Origin: Enterobacter chuandaensis
Lineage (GTDB): Bacteria > Pseudomonadota > Gammaproteobacteria > Enterobacterales > Enterobacteriaceae
Assembly: GCF_003594915.1 (NCBI RefSeq)
Contig: NZ_QZCS01000021.1
Location: forward strand, 1 to 55,984
DNA: 55,984 nucleotides
Direction: 5' to 3'
Program-made: the position numbers and the translations under genes
In this document: piece after piece, positions 28,607-36,256 of the stretch
Numbering within the stretch: the first letter of the stretch is position 1
Layout of the letters: each line of letters opens with the position of its first letter
Notes under the pieces: generated by a model
Database searches by the model: none
Seen by the model: the letters and a program-made list of their open reading frames with translations, nothing else
What the model was told of the DNA's origin: nothing

Positions 28607-28977
28607 AACGATTAGTTTTAGCTTCTTTATTAGCGTTCTCGTTTGGTGCTTCTGCATATTCTGTAAATATGGAAGAACTCACTAACTTCGGAAATCAAAT
28701 GCGAGATCGATTTTCTCCACCAAGTGAAATACAAAAAGCTAATAACGCACCAACTTGTTTCGCTATCGTGTCTAATGAAAAAACAGGTAAAATAACTCGT
28801 ACCAAGTTGGAATTGGTTGGCGAGCATTCACAAAAAGGAACACAGCATACCTACCATGAAGAAGATAATACTGGTAGCACTACAGTCTGGTTCGATAGTC
28901 GTACTGGCAAAGGGCAGATATCAATAATGGACAGTCAGGAAGTTATTGCTAGTGGAACAGTGAGTAATTGTAAGTAA
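28603..28977 (+). CDS. Small secreted protein of unknown function
   Basis: 124 residues with a clear Sec signal peptide ending GASA before YSVNMEEL. A linker to about residue 50 is followed by a domain bounded by C52 and C123 with a terminal CK. AGGGAG lies 6 bases before the ATG, which overlaps the lipoprotein stop (ATGA), so the two are translationally coupled. Function unknown; cell-envelope location is inferred from the signal. Confidence 0.7.
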   Translation: MKRLVLASLLAFSFGASAYSVNMEELTNFGNQMRDRFSPPSEIQKANNAPTCFAIVSNEKTGKITRTKLELVGEHSQKGTQHTYHEEDNTGSTTVWFDSRTGKGQISIMDSQEVIASGTVSNCK

Positions 28978-29010
28978 ATTATCCTATTTCATTAAACCTA
29001 CTATCAGTAA

Positions 29011-29045
29011 AGATACGATCTGTGGAATTATACATGATCGTATCT
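29011..29045. repeat. Inverted repeat AGATACGATC-N15-GATCGTATCT
   Basis: A perfect 10-bp inverted repeat 34 bases after the secreted-protein gene. It has no T-run, so it is not a standard terminator. It directly precedes the tandem hairpin repeats beside the resolvase gene and may be part of the same recombination or regulatory block. Confidence 0.55.
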
Positions 29046-29048
29046 ATA

Positions 29049-29310
29049 ATGCATCTTCGATGCAGTGGCAAAGCCACATTCTATCTTCTCAGGCTTAGTT
29101 AGTAATAATAACTAATAGAAAACCTGTAGAACCATTATAACATTCATTTTTTAAAGCAAATAATAAATGCATTCGTTAATGATAATCATGCATCTTCGAT
29201 GCATGTGGCAAAGCCACATTCTATCTTCTTAGGCTTAGTTAGTAGTAGTAAATAATAGATAACTTCTAGAACCATTATAACACTCAATTTTTAAAGCAAA
29301 TAACAAATGC
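29049..29310. repeat. Two tandem ~122-bp repeats, each with twin hairpins
   Basis: Copies at about 29049-29170 and 29188-29310 (offset 139-140 bp) share most bases. Each begins with GCATC-TTC-GATGC and GTGGC-AAA-GCCAC, two 5-bp stems with 3-base loops only a few bases apart, then a shared tail TTAGTTAGTA and ACCATTATAACA. No reading frame fits. They lie just beyond the 3' end of the serine resolvase gene and are candidates for its crossover sites or for a structured RNA. Confidence 0.75.
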
Positions 29311-29333
29311 TTCATTTTTCTTGTCAGATATAA

Positions 29334-29366
29334 GTGGTCGTAAAGGCATTATACTTACGATACCAC
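29334..29366. repeat. Imperfect inverted repeat near the resolvase 3' end
   Basis: GTGGTCGTAA and TTACGATACCAC pair with a 2-base bulge across an 11-base loop. It lies 58 bases beyond the resolvase stop and, with the repeat at 29011-29045, brackets the tandem hairpin block. Confidence 0.45.
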
Positions 29367-29423
29367 AGTTTTCGTGAAGCAAATTGAACGTATTTTGAGC
29401 AGTAAATTCTGTATCGCTACTAG

Positions 29424-30065
29424 CTACTTTCCAAGAGCATTACGCAATGTTGTGCGAGAAACAGGTTGGCCTAACATTCTCAAATGAGCCAACATTTGAG
29501 CCTCAGTAGCGTTCTGAGCGATTAACTCACTCAGATTTGTACGAATCATGTCATAACGTTCTAAAGCTTCCTGGCGCCGTTTAGACGACCTTATTGCTAC
29601 CGAGCGATGTACAGCTTCCAGCTTATAACCATAACTTTTACCCTGTTTACGACCATTTGCAAAACCATCTTTGATACGTTCAGCGATCCGCTTGCGTTCA
29701 AAAGTTGCCACTGAAGCCATAATGGTCAAAATCATTTCACCAATCGGGGTAGATACGTCAAGCGCAATATCAAGAATTCTTAACGTGACATTTCGTTTTT
29801 GAAGCCACTTAACGGTGTTTAGACAATCAGCTGTATCACGGAATCCACGATCAAGTTTAGCAATAATGATCGTATCGCCGTCCTTTAACTCGCTAATTAA
29901 CTTCTGCGCTTCTGGCCGTAGAGAGAAAAGAATTGAGCCTGAAACGTTCACATCTGAAAATATTTTAAAAACTTGAGCGTGTGATTTTATTTGAGTAATT
30001 TGGTTGTCCGTAGTACCATTTTCAGTATCAGCTTTAGAAACTCGTGTATATGCGTAAATTGTCAT
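29424..30065 (-). CDS. Serine resolvase/invertase family recombinase
   Basis: 213 residues. The catalytic domain has YTRVS with nucleophile S10, the AKLDRGFRD motif and the helix E region ERKRIAERIKDG; a short helix-turn-helix C terminus ends LRMLGQPVSRTTLRNALGK. This is the small resolvase/invertase type, unlike the large integrase at 24210. GGAGG lies about 4 bases before ATG 30065. It may act on the hairpin repeats beyond its 3' end, or be the transposition remnant that brought the neighbouring methyltransferase and restriction genes. Confidence 0.88.
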   Translation of the reverse strand: MTIYAYTRVSKADTENGTTDNQITQIKSHAQVFKIFSDVNVSGSILFSLRPEAQKLISELKDGDTIIIAKLDRGFRDTADCLNTVKWLQKRNVTLRILDIALDVSTPIGEMILTIMASVATFERKRIAERIKDGFANGRKQGKSYGYKLEAVHRSVAIRSSKRRQEALERYDMIRTNLSELIAQNATEAQMLAHLRMLGQPVSRTTLRNALGK

Positions 30066-30270
30066 ACTGCCTCCTTTAGTATAAAATTATAACCAGTAAC
30101 GATCGATATGTACATCTGCCCAACTGGTTATTAATTATTGGCGTCCCTGAGATTCATTTATCTTCATATAAATTAACGCACATACAATAACCACCATTAA
30201 AACACTGTACAAATAAACAGTTTCAAGATATAATGTTTACAACTATTCTATTCTAGTGGATTAAGTGAGT

Positions 30271-31587
30271 ATGGCTACTGGCATTAATAAATCAGAGCAA
30301 TTATCAATGGATTCATTGTTGGCAGATTCAGCTAAAAGTGAGCCGTTTGCTTTGCCAACAAATGATCAAAGTATTTGCTTTGTTTATCCTAATAAAATCC
30401 CCAAAGATGAATTATTAAAACCTGTAAAACAAAAATATATTGCTTTTGAAAAAAACAGTAAAAAATATATCAATTCAATCCCTACCGATAGCTTGATTTT
30501 AGCGGATAACTATTTTGGATTGAAAAAATTACTTGAAACTTACACTTCAAAGGTTAAGTTAATTTATCTTGACCCTCCATATGGTACCGGTATGGATTTT
30601 CAATCCAGAGATCTCAAACATGCTTATCGTGATGTAATGGGAACAGCTCCTTGGCTGGAATTTATTCGTCGTCGATTGATTTTTATGCGTGAACTTCTTG
30701 CCAATGATGGTAGCATTTATATTCATATTGGTCATCAGATGCTTTTCCATCTAAAAGTCATCATGGATGAGGTTTTTGGAGAGGATAATTTCAGAAACTT
30801 AATTGTTAGGAAAAAATGTAGTTCCAAAAACTATACTAAAAATCAGTATCCAAACATTAACGATTATATTTTATTTTACAGTAAATCAAAAAATATGGCA
30901 TTTGATAACCCAGGAATGCCAGCAGAGCTAGATTGGATTTCAAAAGAATATAATAAAAAAGATGAAAAAGGTCTTTTTAAATTAGTTCCCATACATGCTC
31001 CAGGTACGCGTAATGGTGAAACAGGAAAACCTTGGAGAGGTATGAATCCACCTCCAGGAAAGCACTGGCAGATGTCACCTGAAAAATTAGAGGAGTTAGC
31101 TAATAAGGGCGAGATTCATTGGTCTAAAACAGGAAACCCAAGAAGAAAAGTTTATCTTTCACAAGATAAGAAATTACCTTTGACAGATTATTGGGACAAG
31201 TTTAGAGATGCGCATCATCAAAGTATAAAAATTACTGGTTATCCAACGGAAAAAAACTTTGACATGTTGAAAAAGATCATTGAAGCAAGTACTGTAGCTG
31301 GCGATCTAGTGTTAGACCCATTTTGCGGTTCAGGGACAACATTACACGCAGCTCAAGAATTAGATAGGAAATGGTTGGGCATAGATCAATCTTTCCAAGC
31401 AATAGTAACTTCTATTCGTAGATTAAACTTCGGTTTAGAACCTATGGGGGATTTTGTTAATACAAAACCCACAGTAAAAAATGAAGTTCTTAAATTATCT
31501 GACAAAGAATTTAATTTCGTTGTTGATGATGACGTTTATACAAAACATACAAAAGAAATTGAGTTACTGCTTAATGAGTTTAATTAA
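30271..31587 (+). CDS. Site-specific DNA methyltransferase, probably adenine-N6
   Basis: 438 residues. The catalytic motif IV is DPPYGTG (about residue 98) and precedes the SAM-binding motif I DPFCGSGTT near residue 350, the beta-class order used by many type II and some type III enzymes. DPPY usually marks N6-adenine transfer. The convergent gene downstream is a probable cognate endonuclease. A GTG at 30265 is an alternative start two codons upstream (GGA 4 bases before it). Recognition sequence cannot be told from sequence. Confidence 0.85.
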   Translation: MATGINKSEQLSMDSLLADSAKSEPFALPTNDQSICFVYPNKIPKDELLKPVKQKYIAFEKNSKKYINSIPTDSLILADNYFGLKKLLETYTSKVKLIYLDPPYGTGMDFQSRDLKHAYRDVMGTAPWLEFIRRRLIFMRELLANDGSIYIHIGHQMLFHLKVIMDEVFGEDNFRNLIVRKKCSSKNYTKNQYPNINDYILFYSKSKNMAFDNPGMPAELDWISKEYNKKDEKGLFKLVPIHAPGTRNGETGKPWRGMNPPPGKHWQMSPEKLEELANKGEIHWSKTGNPRRKVYLSQDKKLPLTDYWDKFRDAHHQSIKITGYPTEKNFDMLKKIIEASTVAGDLVLDPFCGSGTTLHAAQELDRKWLGIDQSFQAIVTSIRRLNFGLEPMGDFVNTKPTVKNEVLKLSDKEFNFVVDDDVYTKHTKEIELLLNEFN

Positions 31588-31602
31588 CTGATTTTTAGTT
31601 AA

Positions 31603-31644
31603 GTGTATGAAGACAACTGTATTACACTGATTGTCTTCATATCA
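31603..31644. terminator. Hairpin between convergent methyltransferase and endonuclease genes
   Basis: TATGAAGACAA (31606-31616) and TTGTCTTCATA (31631-31641) form a perfect 11-bp stem with a 14-base loop. It lies between two convergent stop codons. It lacks a long T-run, so termination efficiency is uncertain, but the position fits a bidirectional end. Confidence 0.55.
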
Positions 31645-31666
31645 CTTCTGTTATAATTACAAATCA

Positions 31667-32566
31667 TTAATGATTTAATAACCACTTTTCAGTTATTCTA
31701 TCATCTGCTGTTTTTAACGTTGTAACTCTAACATTACCTTCCCATTGACCATCAAGATAACAGGTTTCATACCAAGTATCATTGTGAGTAAGTCCCGGCC
31801 CATCCGAAAGAAATACTATTTTAAAGTTCTCACCAGACTGGAGACTAAACTGCATTGCTTTATTAACTTTATCATTATTTCCTCCGGTTCTGTCATCAGA
31901 TTGCGATCCTCCACGGGTGCTATCATACCGAGCAAAGCCTATAGCCCTTACTTGATTAGCAAATAAATCCTTAATAATGAAATCGCACGGACATGAACCA
32001 ATAAATTGAGGGAAGATTGTGTTTAACTCAATATCGCGACCAGCCCCTCGTGGACCGTCAATTGAGAAATATGAACCTAATTTTTCTTCAAACCAATCAA
32101 AAAACATGTCTGTCAGCACATAACCTTGCTGTCCGCGGTCATCGTACTCTCCTAACAAAGATGCTAATGAGCAAATCTCTTCATTGGTGATATTTGAAAA
32201 TTGCGCCTGTAATGTTGTTATATCTTTAAACAATTCACCAAAAGCATTATATAAATCGCTAGTAGCTATTTTAGTAATCTTTTTTGTGGCCTCTGTATCT
32301 AATACAGTGCATACACATCGTCTAAAAATCTTTAATAAAGACATACGCACATCAGCGCTAAAAGCGCCCGGATTGCGGATTTTAAATAACACGTCATAAC
32401 TACTTTGAGAAGTCATTACAATTTCTCTAAACAACTGAATCATTGGCGTATAATTACTAACTCTCTGAGGAAGAAATTCCGGAAAAGTTCTAGAGTTTGG
32501 GATAGCAGTAACAACATCCAATCGATTTTGAATCATTGCAAAATAACTGTTAATATTAAAAGTCAT
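31667..32566 (-). CDS. Putative type II restriction endonuclease
   Basis: 299 residues, not a family I can name. The call rests on position: it is convergent with the DNA methyltransferase, 79 bases away, with no other gene for a cognate nuclease. The C-terminal half has conserved-looking polar motifs, GAGRDIEL, CDFIIKD and RAIGFARYDSTRGGSQSDDRTGGN, which could form the metal site, but a classical PD-(D/E)XK cannot be assigned with certainty. AAAGGA lies 7 bases before ATG 32566. The displaced ybiT promoter downstream of attR points into this gene. Confidence 0.6.
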   Translation of the reverse strand: MTFNINSYFAMIQNRLDVVTAIPNSRTFPEFLPQRVSNYTPMIQLFREIVMTSQSSYDVLFKIRNPGAFSADVRMSLLKIFRRCVCTVLDTEATKKITKIATSDLYNAFGELFKDITTLQAQFSNITNEEICSLASLLGEYDDRGQQGYVLTDMFFDWFEEKLGSYFSIDGPRGAGRDIELNTIFPQFIGSCPCDFIIKDLFANQVRAIGFARYDSTRGGSQSDDRTGGNNDKVNKAMQFSLQSGENFKIVFLSDGPGLTHNDTWYETCYLDGQWEGNVRVTTLKTADDRITEKWLLNH

Positions 32567-32932
32567 ATCAAAATCCTTTTAAAATATTTTGATATACAAT
32601 ACTCTTATTCCATCTAAATCTCAAGTTGTTGATATAGCTCGATTTGAAAGACCACTGTGTTTTTATATAGTATACTTATACTCTTTTAGGCCAAACTGAG
32701 CCAGTTTCGAGTGGGGGAGAAATTATATAATTATAAAATATAAGCAATATCACCTATATGCCATTTTTGCATAACAAACAACTTTTCATGATAACGGATG
32801 GTTCTTTAATCTGAACATTGATAGCTATTCCAACTTTAACACTGTAGATCTTCTTAACTCCCTTCAGTTGGCACAGTCATCCATCAACCATCAACCATCT
32901 TCAAACACAAAACATACGTTTTTTTCACTTTG
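32567..32932. other. AT-rich non-coding right end of the island
   Basis: No convincing gene on either strand. It contains AT-rich stretches including a TATAGTATAC palindrome-like sequence near 32666 that may belong to the endonuclease promoter. It ends at attR. Confidence 0.4.
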
Positions 32933-32951
32933 AAACTACATTGTGACGTTG
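32933..32951. other. attR of the ybiT-integrated island
   Basis: AAACTaCATtGTGAcgTTG, matching attL at 24143-24161 in the capital positions. Island lies to the left and the original ybiT 5' end to the right. Confidence 0.85.
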
Positions 32952-32965
32952 CTGGTAACTAACAC
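32936..32965 (-). pseudogene. ybiT: Displaced original 5' end of ybiT (GTG start, nine codons, TAG)
   Basis: On the minus strand GTG TTA GTT ACC AGC AAC GTC ACA ATG encodes MLVTSNVTM, the expected YbiT N terminus (E. coli MLVSSNVTM), and is preceded by AGGAATCTCCCC as ribosome binding site. At the point where CAG TTT GG should follow, the sequence becomes TAG TTT CAA, a stop. The remaining 523 codons are at 22580-24151, about 8.8 kb away. This is direct proof of insertion within ybiT. Confidence 0.9.
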
Positions 32966-33187
32966 GGGGAGATTCCTGCGAAAAGTGTGATAAACACGGC
33001 ATTATGCCACAATTCCGAATTGAGATCCCGTGTTGCGGCGATCCACTAAACTTTAACAAAATCGAAAAAAATGTGATTTCGTACACATCTGAATTCCCTG
33101 TTAGCGGGAATGCACATATAATGCGCTCCCATCACAGATTCAGACTTATCAACTCATCGCCAGAATGGCTTAGATACCTCGCACAAC

Positions 33188-34108
33188 ATGAACATGAAAT
33201 TAACAACGCTTTTTGCGGCGGCGTTAGCCGTAGTAGGTTTTTGTAAGACCGCGTCTGCGGTGACGTATCCCCTGCCGACAGACGGAAGCCGTCTGGTGGG
33301 TCAAAACCAGGTGGTGACGGTGCCTGAGGGTAACACGCAGCCGCTGGAGTACTATGCTGCGCAGTATCAGCTGGGCCTGTCCAACATGCTGGAAGCCAAC
33401 CCGGGCGTTGATCCGTATCTGCCGAAAGCGGGTACCGTGCTGAACATCCCTCAGCAGCTGATCCTGCCGGATACCGTTCATGAAGGCATCGTGATCAACA
33501 GCGCCGAAATGCGTCTGTACTACTATCCGAAAGGTACTAACACCGTTATCGTGCTGCCAATCGGTATCGGCCAGTTGGGCAAAGACACCCCGCTGAACTG
33601 GACCACCAAAGTTGAGCGTAAGAAAGCGGGCCCAACCTGGACGCCGACCGCGAAAATGCACGCGGAATACATCGCTGCTGGCGAACCGCTGCCCGCCGTT
33701 GTGCCGGCAGGTCCGGATAACCCTATGGGCCTGTACGCACTGTATATTGGCCGCCTGTACGCCATCCACGGGACCAACGCCAACTTCGGTATCGGCCTGC
33801 GCGTAAGCCACGGCTGCGTGCGTCTGCGTAACGACGACATTAAGTTCCTGTTCGAAAACGTGCCGGTCGGTACGCGCGTGCAGTTCATCAACGAACCGGT
33901 GAAAGCAACGTCTGAGCCAGACGGCAGCCGTTATATTGAGGTGCACAACCCGCTGTCCACCAGCGAAGACCAGATCAACAACAACGAGATCGTGCCAATT
34001 TCGCTGAACAGCGCGGTGCAGTCCGTGACCTCTCAGGCTGACGTGGAAACGACCATCGTTGACCAGGCGATTCAAAACCGTTCCGGTATGCCGGTTCGTT
34101 TGAACTGA
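33188..34108 (+). CDS. ldtB: L,D-transpeptidase LdtB (YbiS)
   Basis: Attaches Braun lipoprotein to peptidoglycan in the periplasm. A signal peptide ends at TASA before [10 protein letters not shown] LysM-like region with [21 protein letters not shown] is followed by the YkuD catalytic domain with [10 protein letters not shown] and [11 protein letters not shown], where the cysteine is the nucleophile. 306 residues, equal to E. coli. It was originally divergent from ybiT with about 220 bases between; that gap now begins at attR. Confidence 0.95.
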   Translation: MNMKLTTLFAAALAVVGFCKTASAVTYPLPTDGSRLVGQNQVVTVPEGNTQPLEYYAAQYQLGLSNMLEANPGVDPYLPKAGTVLNIPQQLILPDTVHEGIVINSAEMRLYYYPKGTNTVIVLPIGIGQLGKDTPLNWTTKVERKKAGPTWTPTAKMHAEYIAAGEPLPAVVPAGPDNPMGLYALYIGRLYAIHGTNANFGIGLRVSHGCVRLRNDDIKFLFENVPVGTRVQFINEPVKATSEPDGSRYIEVHNPLSTSEDQINNNEIVPISLNSAVQSVTSQADVETTIVDQAIQNRSGMPVRLN

Positions 34109-34120
34109 TAGAGCAACATT

Positions 34121-34152
34121 AAAAAAGCGGGCTTCGATGCCCGCTTTTTTTT
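34121..34152. terminator. Bidirectional terminator between ldtB and the GntR-type gene
   Basis: AAAAAAGCGGGC-TTCGAT-GCCCGCTTTTTTTT: a 6-bp GC stem with A and T runs that serve both strands. Its right end touches the stop codon of the GntR-type gene. Confidence 0.9.
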
Positions 34153-34867
34153 ATCCGTTATTGACGATCACAATCCCGCCGTGGTCGTAGCGATAGTGGC
34201 AATGGGCGTACTCCAGCGCTGTGCCGTCCTCCAGGTAAATCACCTGCTCCACCTCCAGCACCGGATCGGTCTGCTCACAGATTAAGTGCTGCATATCCAG
34301 CGCGTTTGGCTTCAGCGCGCGCACGACGCGATACGACCCCATAATTTTCAGCCCCAGCGTCTCCTGCACGTACTGGAACACCGAACCTTCAAGATGGCTT
34401 TTCGTCAGGCCGGGAACCAGATTCATCGGCATTATCGTTGAATCCAGCGACATGGGTTCCCCGTTCAGCAAACGCAGACGAATAAAGTCATAAACAGGCG
34501 CATCGGCGTTAATCATCAGCGACGCCTGCTCTTTTTCGTTCGGGAAGCGCAGTTCAAAATGCACCACCTGGCTGGTGACCGTACCCAGATGTTCCCAGGT
34601 TTTGGTGGCGCCGAAGTAGTCGCTGCCGGAGAGATCCCACCGGGAAAGCTGAAGGAAATTCTTGCGGATAAACGTTCCCTGCCCCTGACGGGTATAGACC
34701 AGCCCTTCGACGATAAGCTGGCGCATGGCCTGCTGAATGGTCATCCGGCTGGTGCTGAACTCCGCCGCCAGCGCAAACTGGTCCGGCAGGGGTTCATTGG
34801 CGGCGTACTGCTGGGTGATGATACGTTTCTTAATTTCCCGCGCTATGGTGATGTACTTCGCCGCCAT
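34151..34867 (-). CDS. GntR-family regulator (UTRA domain) of the beta-glucoside operon
   Basis: 238 residues. The winged helix occupies about residues 6-70 (EIKKRIITQQYAANEPLPDQ, then RMTIQQAMRQLIVEGLVYTR), and the UTRA effector domain fills the rest, ending DHGGIVIVNNG. It is the last gene of the bgl-EIIC-gntR operon, 15 bases after the permease, and probably binds a phosphorylated beta-glucoside. The twin ATGACTAGTCAT palindromes before the operon are the likely targets. Confidence 0.88.
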   Translation of the reverse strand: MAAKYITIAREIKKRIITQQYAANEPLPDQFALAAEFSTSRMTIQQAMRQLIVEGLVYTRQGQGTFIRKNFLQLSRWDLSGSDYFGATKTWEHLGTVTSQVVHFELRFPNEKEQASLMINADAPVYDFIRLRLLNGEPMSLDSTIMPMNLVPGLTKSHLEGSVFQYVQETLGLKIMGSYRVVRALKPNALDMQHLICEQTDPVLEVEQVIYLEDGTALEYAHCHYRYDHGGIVIVNNG

Positions 34868-34882
34868 CGTCCTTCCTTACCG

Positions 34883-36205
34883 TTAGTTTTCTATCCCGCT
34901 GTTTTTCAACGCCACTCGCTCGGCAATCTTGAGGAAAGGCAGGTAGAAGAATACACCAAATACGATGATTGCCAACTGCACCACCACCGCCCGCCAGTCC
35001 CCCGCCGTCGCCAGCCAGGCGCTGAGGATCGGCGGCGTGGTCCACGGGATCATCACCACGCAGCGGGACATTAACCCCAGCGTGGTGCAGAGCCAGGCAA
35101 AGTAAATGCCAATGGCGGGCAGCAGCACAAACGGGATCATCAGCGGCAGGTTAAAGACGATCGGCAGGCCGAAAATGACCGGCTCGTTGATGTTGAACAG
35201 GCCCGGCGCCAGCGACAGACGCGCCACCTGTTTCGCCGATTGTTGCCGCGAGAAGATAAAAATGGCGATCAGCAGCGAGATCGTGCTGCCGGTACCGCCC
35301 ACCATGCCGAACGTCGGCACGAAGATATTGTTGATGATGTGCGGGATGGGCTGTCCGTTGGCGAAGGCCAGCATGTTCTCGTTGGTGTTAATCAGCAGGA
35401 ACGGCTCCAGCACCACGCTGTTGACCACCGACTGATGAATACCCAGCGTGAACAGGAAGTTACCGAAGCTGTAGATGAAAATCGTCCCCGGCAGGCTGGT
35501 ATTGATCAGCCGCAGCGGCTGCTGGATAAAGGTCGTAATGAGGTGGATCAGATCCGTGTGCAGCACATTCGTCAGCAGCGCCGCCAGCACGGCGAACACT
35601 GACAGGGTAAGAATGGTTGGGATCAGCGCGGTAAAGGATTGGCTGACCGCCGGGGGCACGTTCTCCCCCAGCGAAATGTGCAGCGCCTTCAGCCGCGAAA
35701 TGGCGATAAACAGCTCCGTTGAGAGTAGCCCGATCAGCACCCCGGCGAAAATCCCGGTAGAGCCGATATTGGCGAACGTCAGCACCTGCGTGACGTTCAC
35801 CGCGGCGTCGCTGCCGACGGGCGTAATCTGTAAGCGCATCGGCATCATGATGATAAAACTGCTGACGGCGATAACCACTGCCGAGACCGGGTTGCCGAAA
35901 TCTTTGTTGCGCGCCAGCGACCAGGCAATCATCGGCGCCAGCAGCAGCGCGGCAATGTTCAGCGTGCCGTTGACGATCGCCTCGCCCCAAACCTTAAACT
36001 GCGCGAGCGTGTCGCCCTCAAAAATCCACGGGAACACCACGTTGTTCACCAGCACCGCCAGACCGGCGAGGATGAAAATCGGCATCACCGTGGCGAAGGC
36101 GTCGCGCAGGGAGCGCAGGTGCACCTGGTTTGCCAGGCGCGCCGAGAACTCAACAAATTTATCGACAAAAGACTGCATGTGCGGTGTTATTTTTGCTTCA
36201 GACAT
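34883..36205 (-). CDS. PTS cellobiose/beta-glucoside-type EIIC permease
   Basis: 440-residue membrane component of the Lac (cellobiose/chitobiose) PTS family, with about ten helices and the conserved NINEPVIFGLPIVFNPL-type loop (here LFNINEPVIFGLPIVFNLP). No EIIA or EIIB gene is in the operon, so phosphate must come from components encoded elsewhere. It lies 51 bases after the 6-phospho-beta-glucosidase gene. Confidence 0.9.
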   Translation of the reverse strand: MSEAKITPHMQSFVDKFVEFSARLANQVHLRSLRDAFATVMPIFILAGLAVLVNNVVFPWIFEGDTLAQFKVWGEAIVNGTLNIAALLLAPMIAWSLARNKDFGNPVSAVVIAVSSFIIMMPMRLQITPVGSDAAVNVTQVLTFANIGSTGIFAGVLIGLLSTELFIAISRLKALHISLGENVPPAVSQSFTALIPTILTLSVFAVLAALLTNVLHTDLIHLITTFIQQPLRLINTSLPGTIFIYSFGNFLFTLGIHQSVVNSVVLEPFLLINTNENMLAFANGQPIPHIINNIFVPTFGMVGGTGSTISLLIAIFIFSRQQSAKQVARLSLAPGLFNINEPVIFGLPIVFNLPLMIPFVLLPAIGIYFAWLCTTLGLMSRCVVMIPWTTPPILSAWLATAGDWRAVVVQLAIIVFGVFFYLPFLKIAERVALKNSGIEN

Positions 36206-36256
36206 AGCGGATAATTCCCATCAATCAGTCACAAAAACGGCCCGGCAGCGTACGGC

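Larger units (their letters stand above)
24149..32951. mobile_element. Serine-integrase genomic island in the 5' end of ybiT
   Basis: An AT-rich insert of about 8.8 kb bounded by 19-bp imperfect repeats and splitting ybiT after its eighth codon. Contents in order: large serine recombinase, acidic 100-residue protein, two-helix membrane protein, Xre repressor, operator-rich gap, lipoprotein and secreted protein pair, hairpin tandem repeats, serine resolvase, DNA methyltransferase and putative restriction enzyme. No replication, packaging or conjugation genes are seen, so it is probably moved passively or by a helper. Direct evidence is the displaced ybiT start at the far end. Confidence 0.88.

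Noticed and set aside
29049..29310. Tandem repeats as a CRISPR array
   Set aside because: Only two copies, unit ~140 bp with internal hairpins, and no cas genes or short spacers.
24149..32951. Island as a complete prophage
   Set aside because: There are no terminase, capsid, tail, replication or lysis genes, only integrase, repressor, cargo and modification genes.
33004..33246. 80-codon frame overlapping the ldtB start
   Set aside because: It overlaps the LdtB signal peptide region in another frame and lacks a ribosome binding site; the ldtB start is firm.
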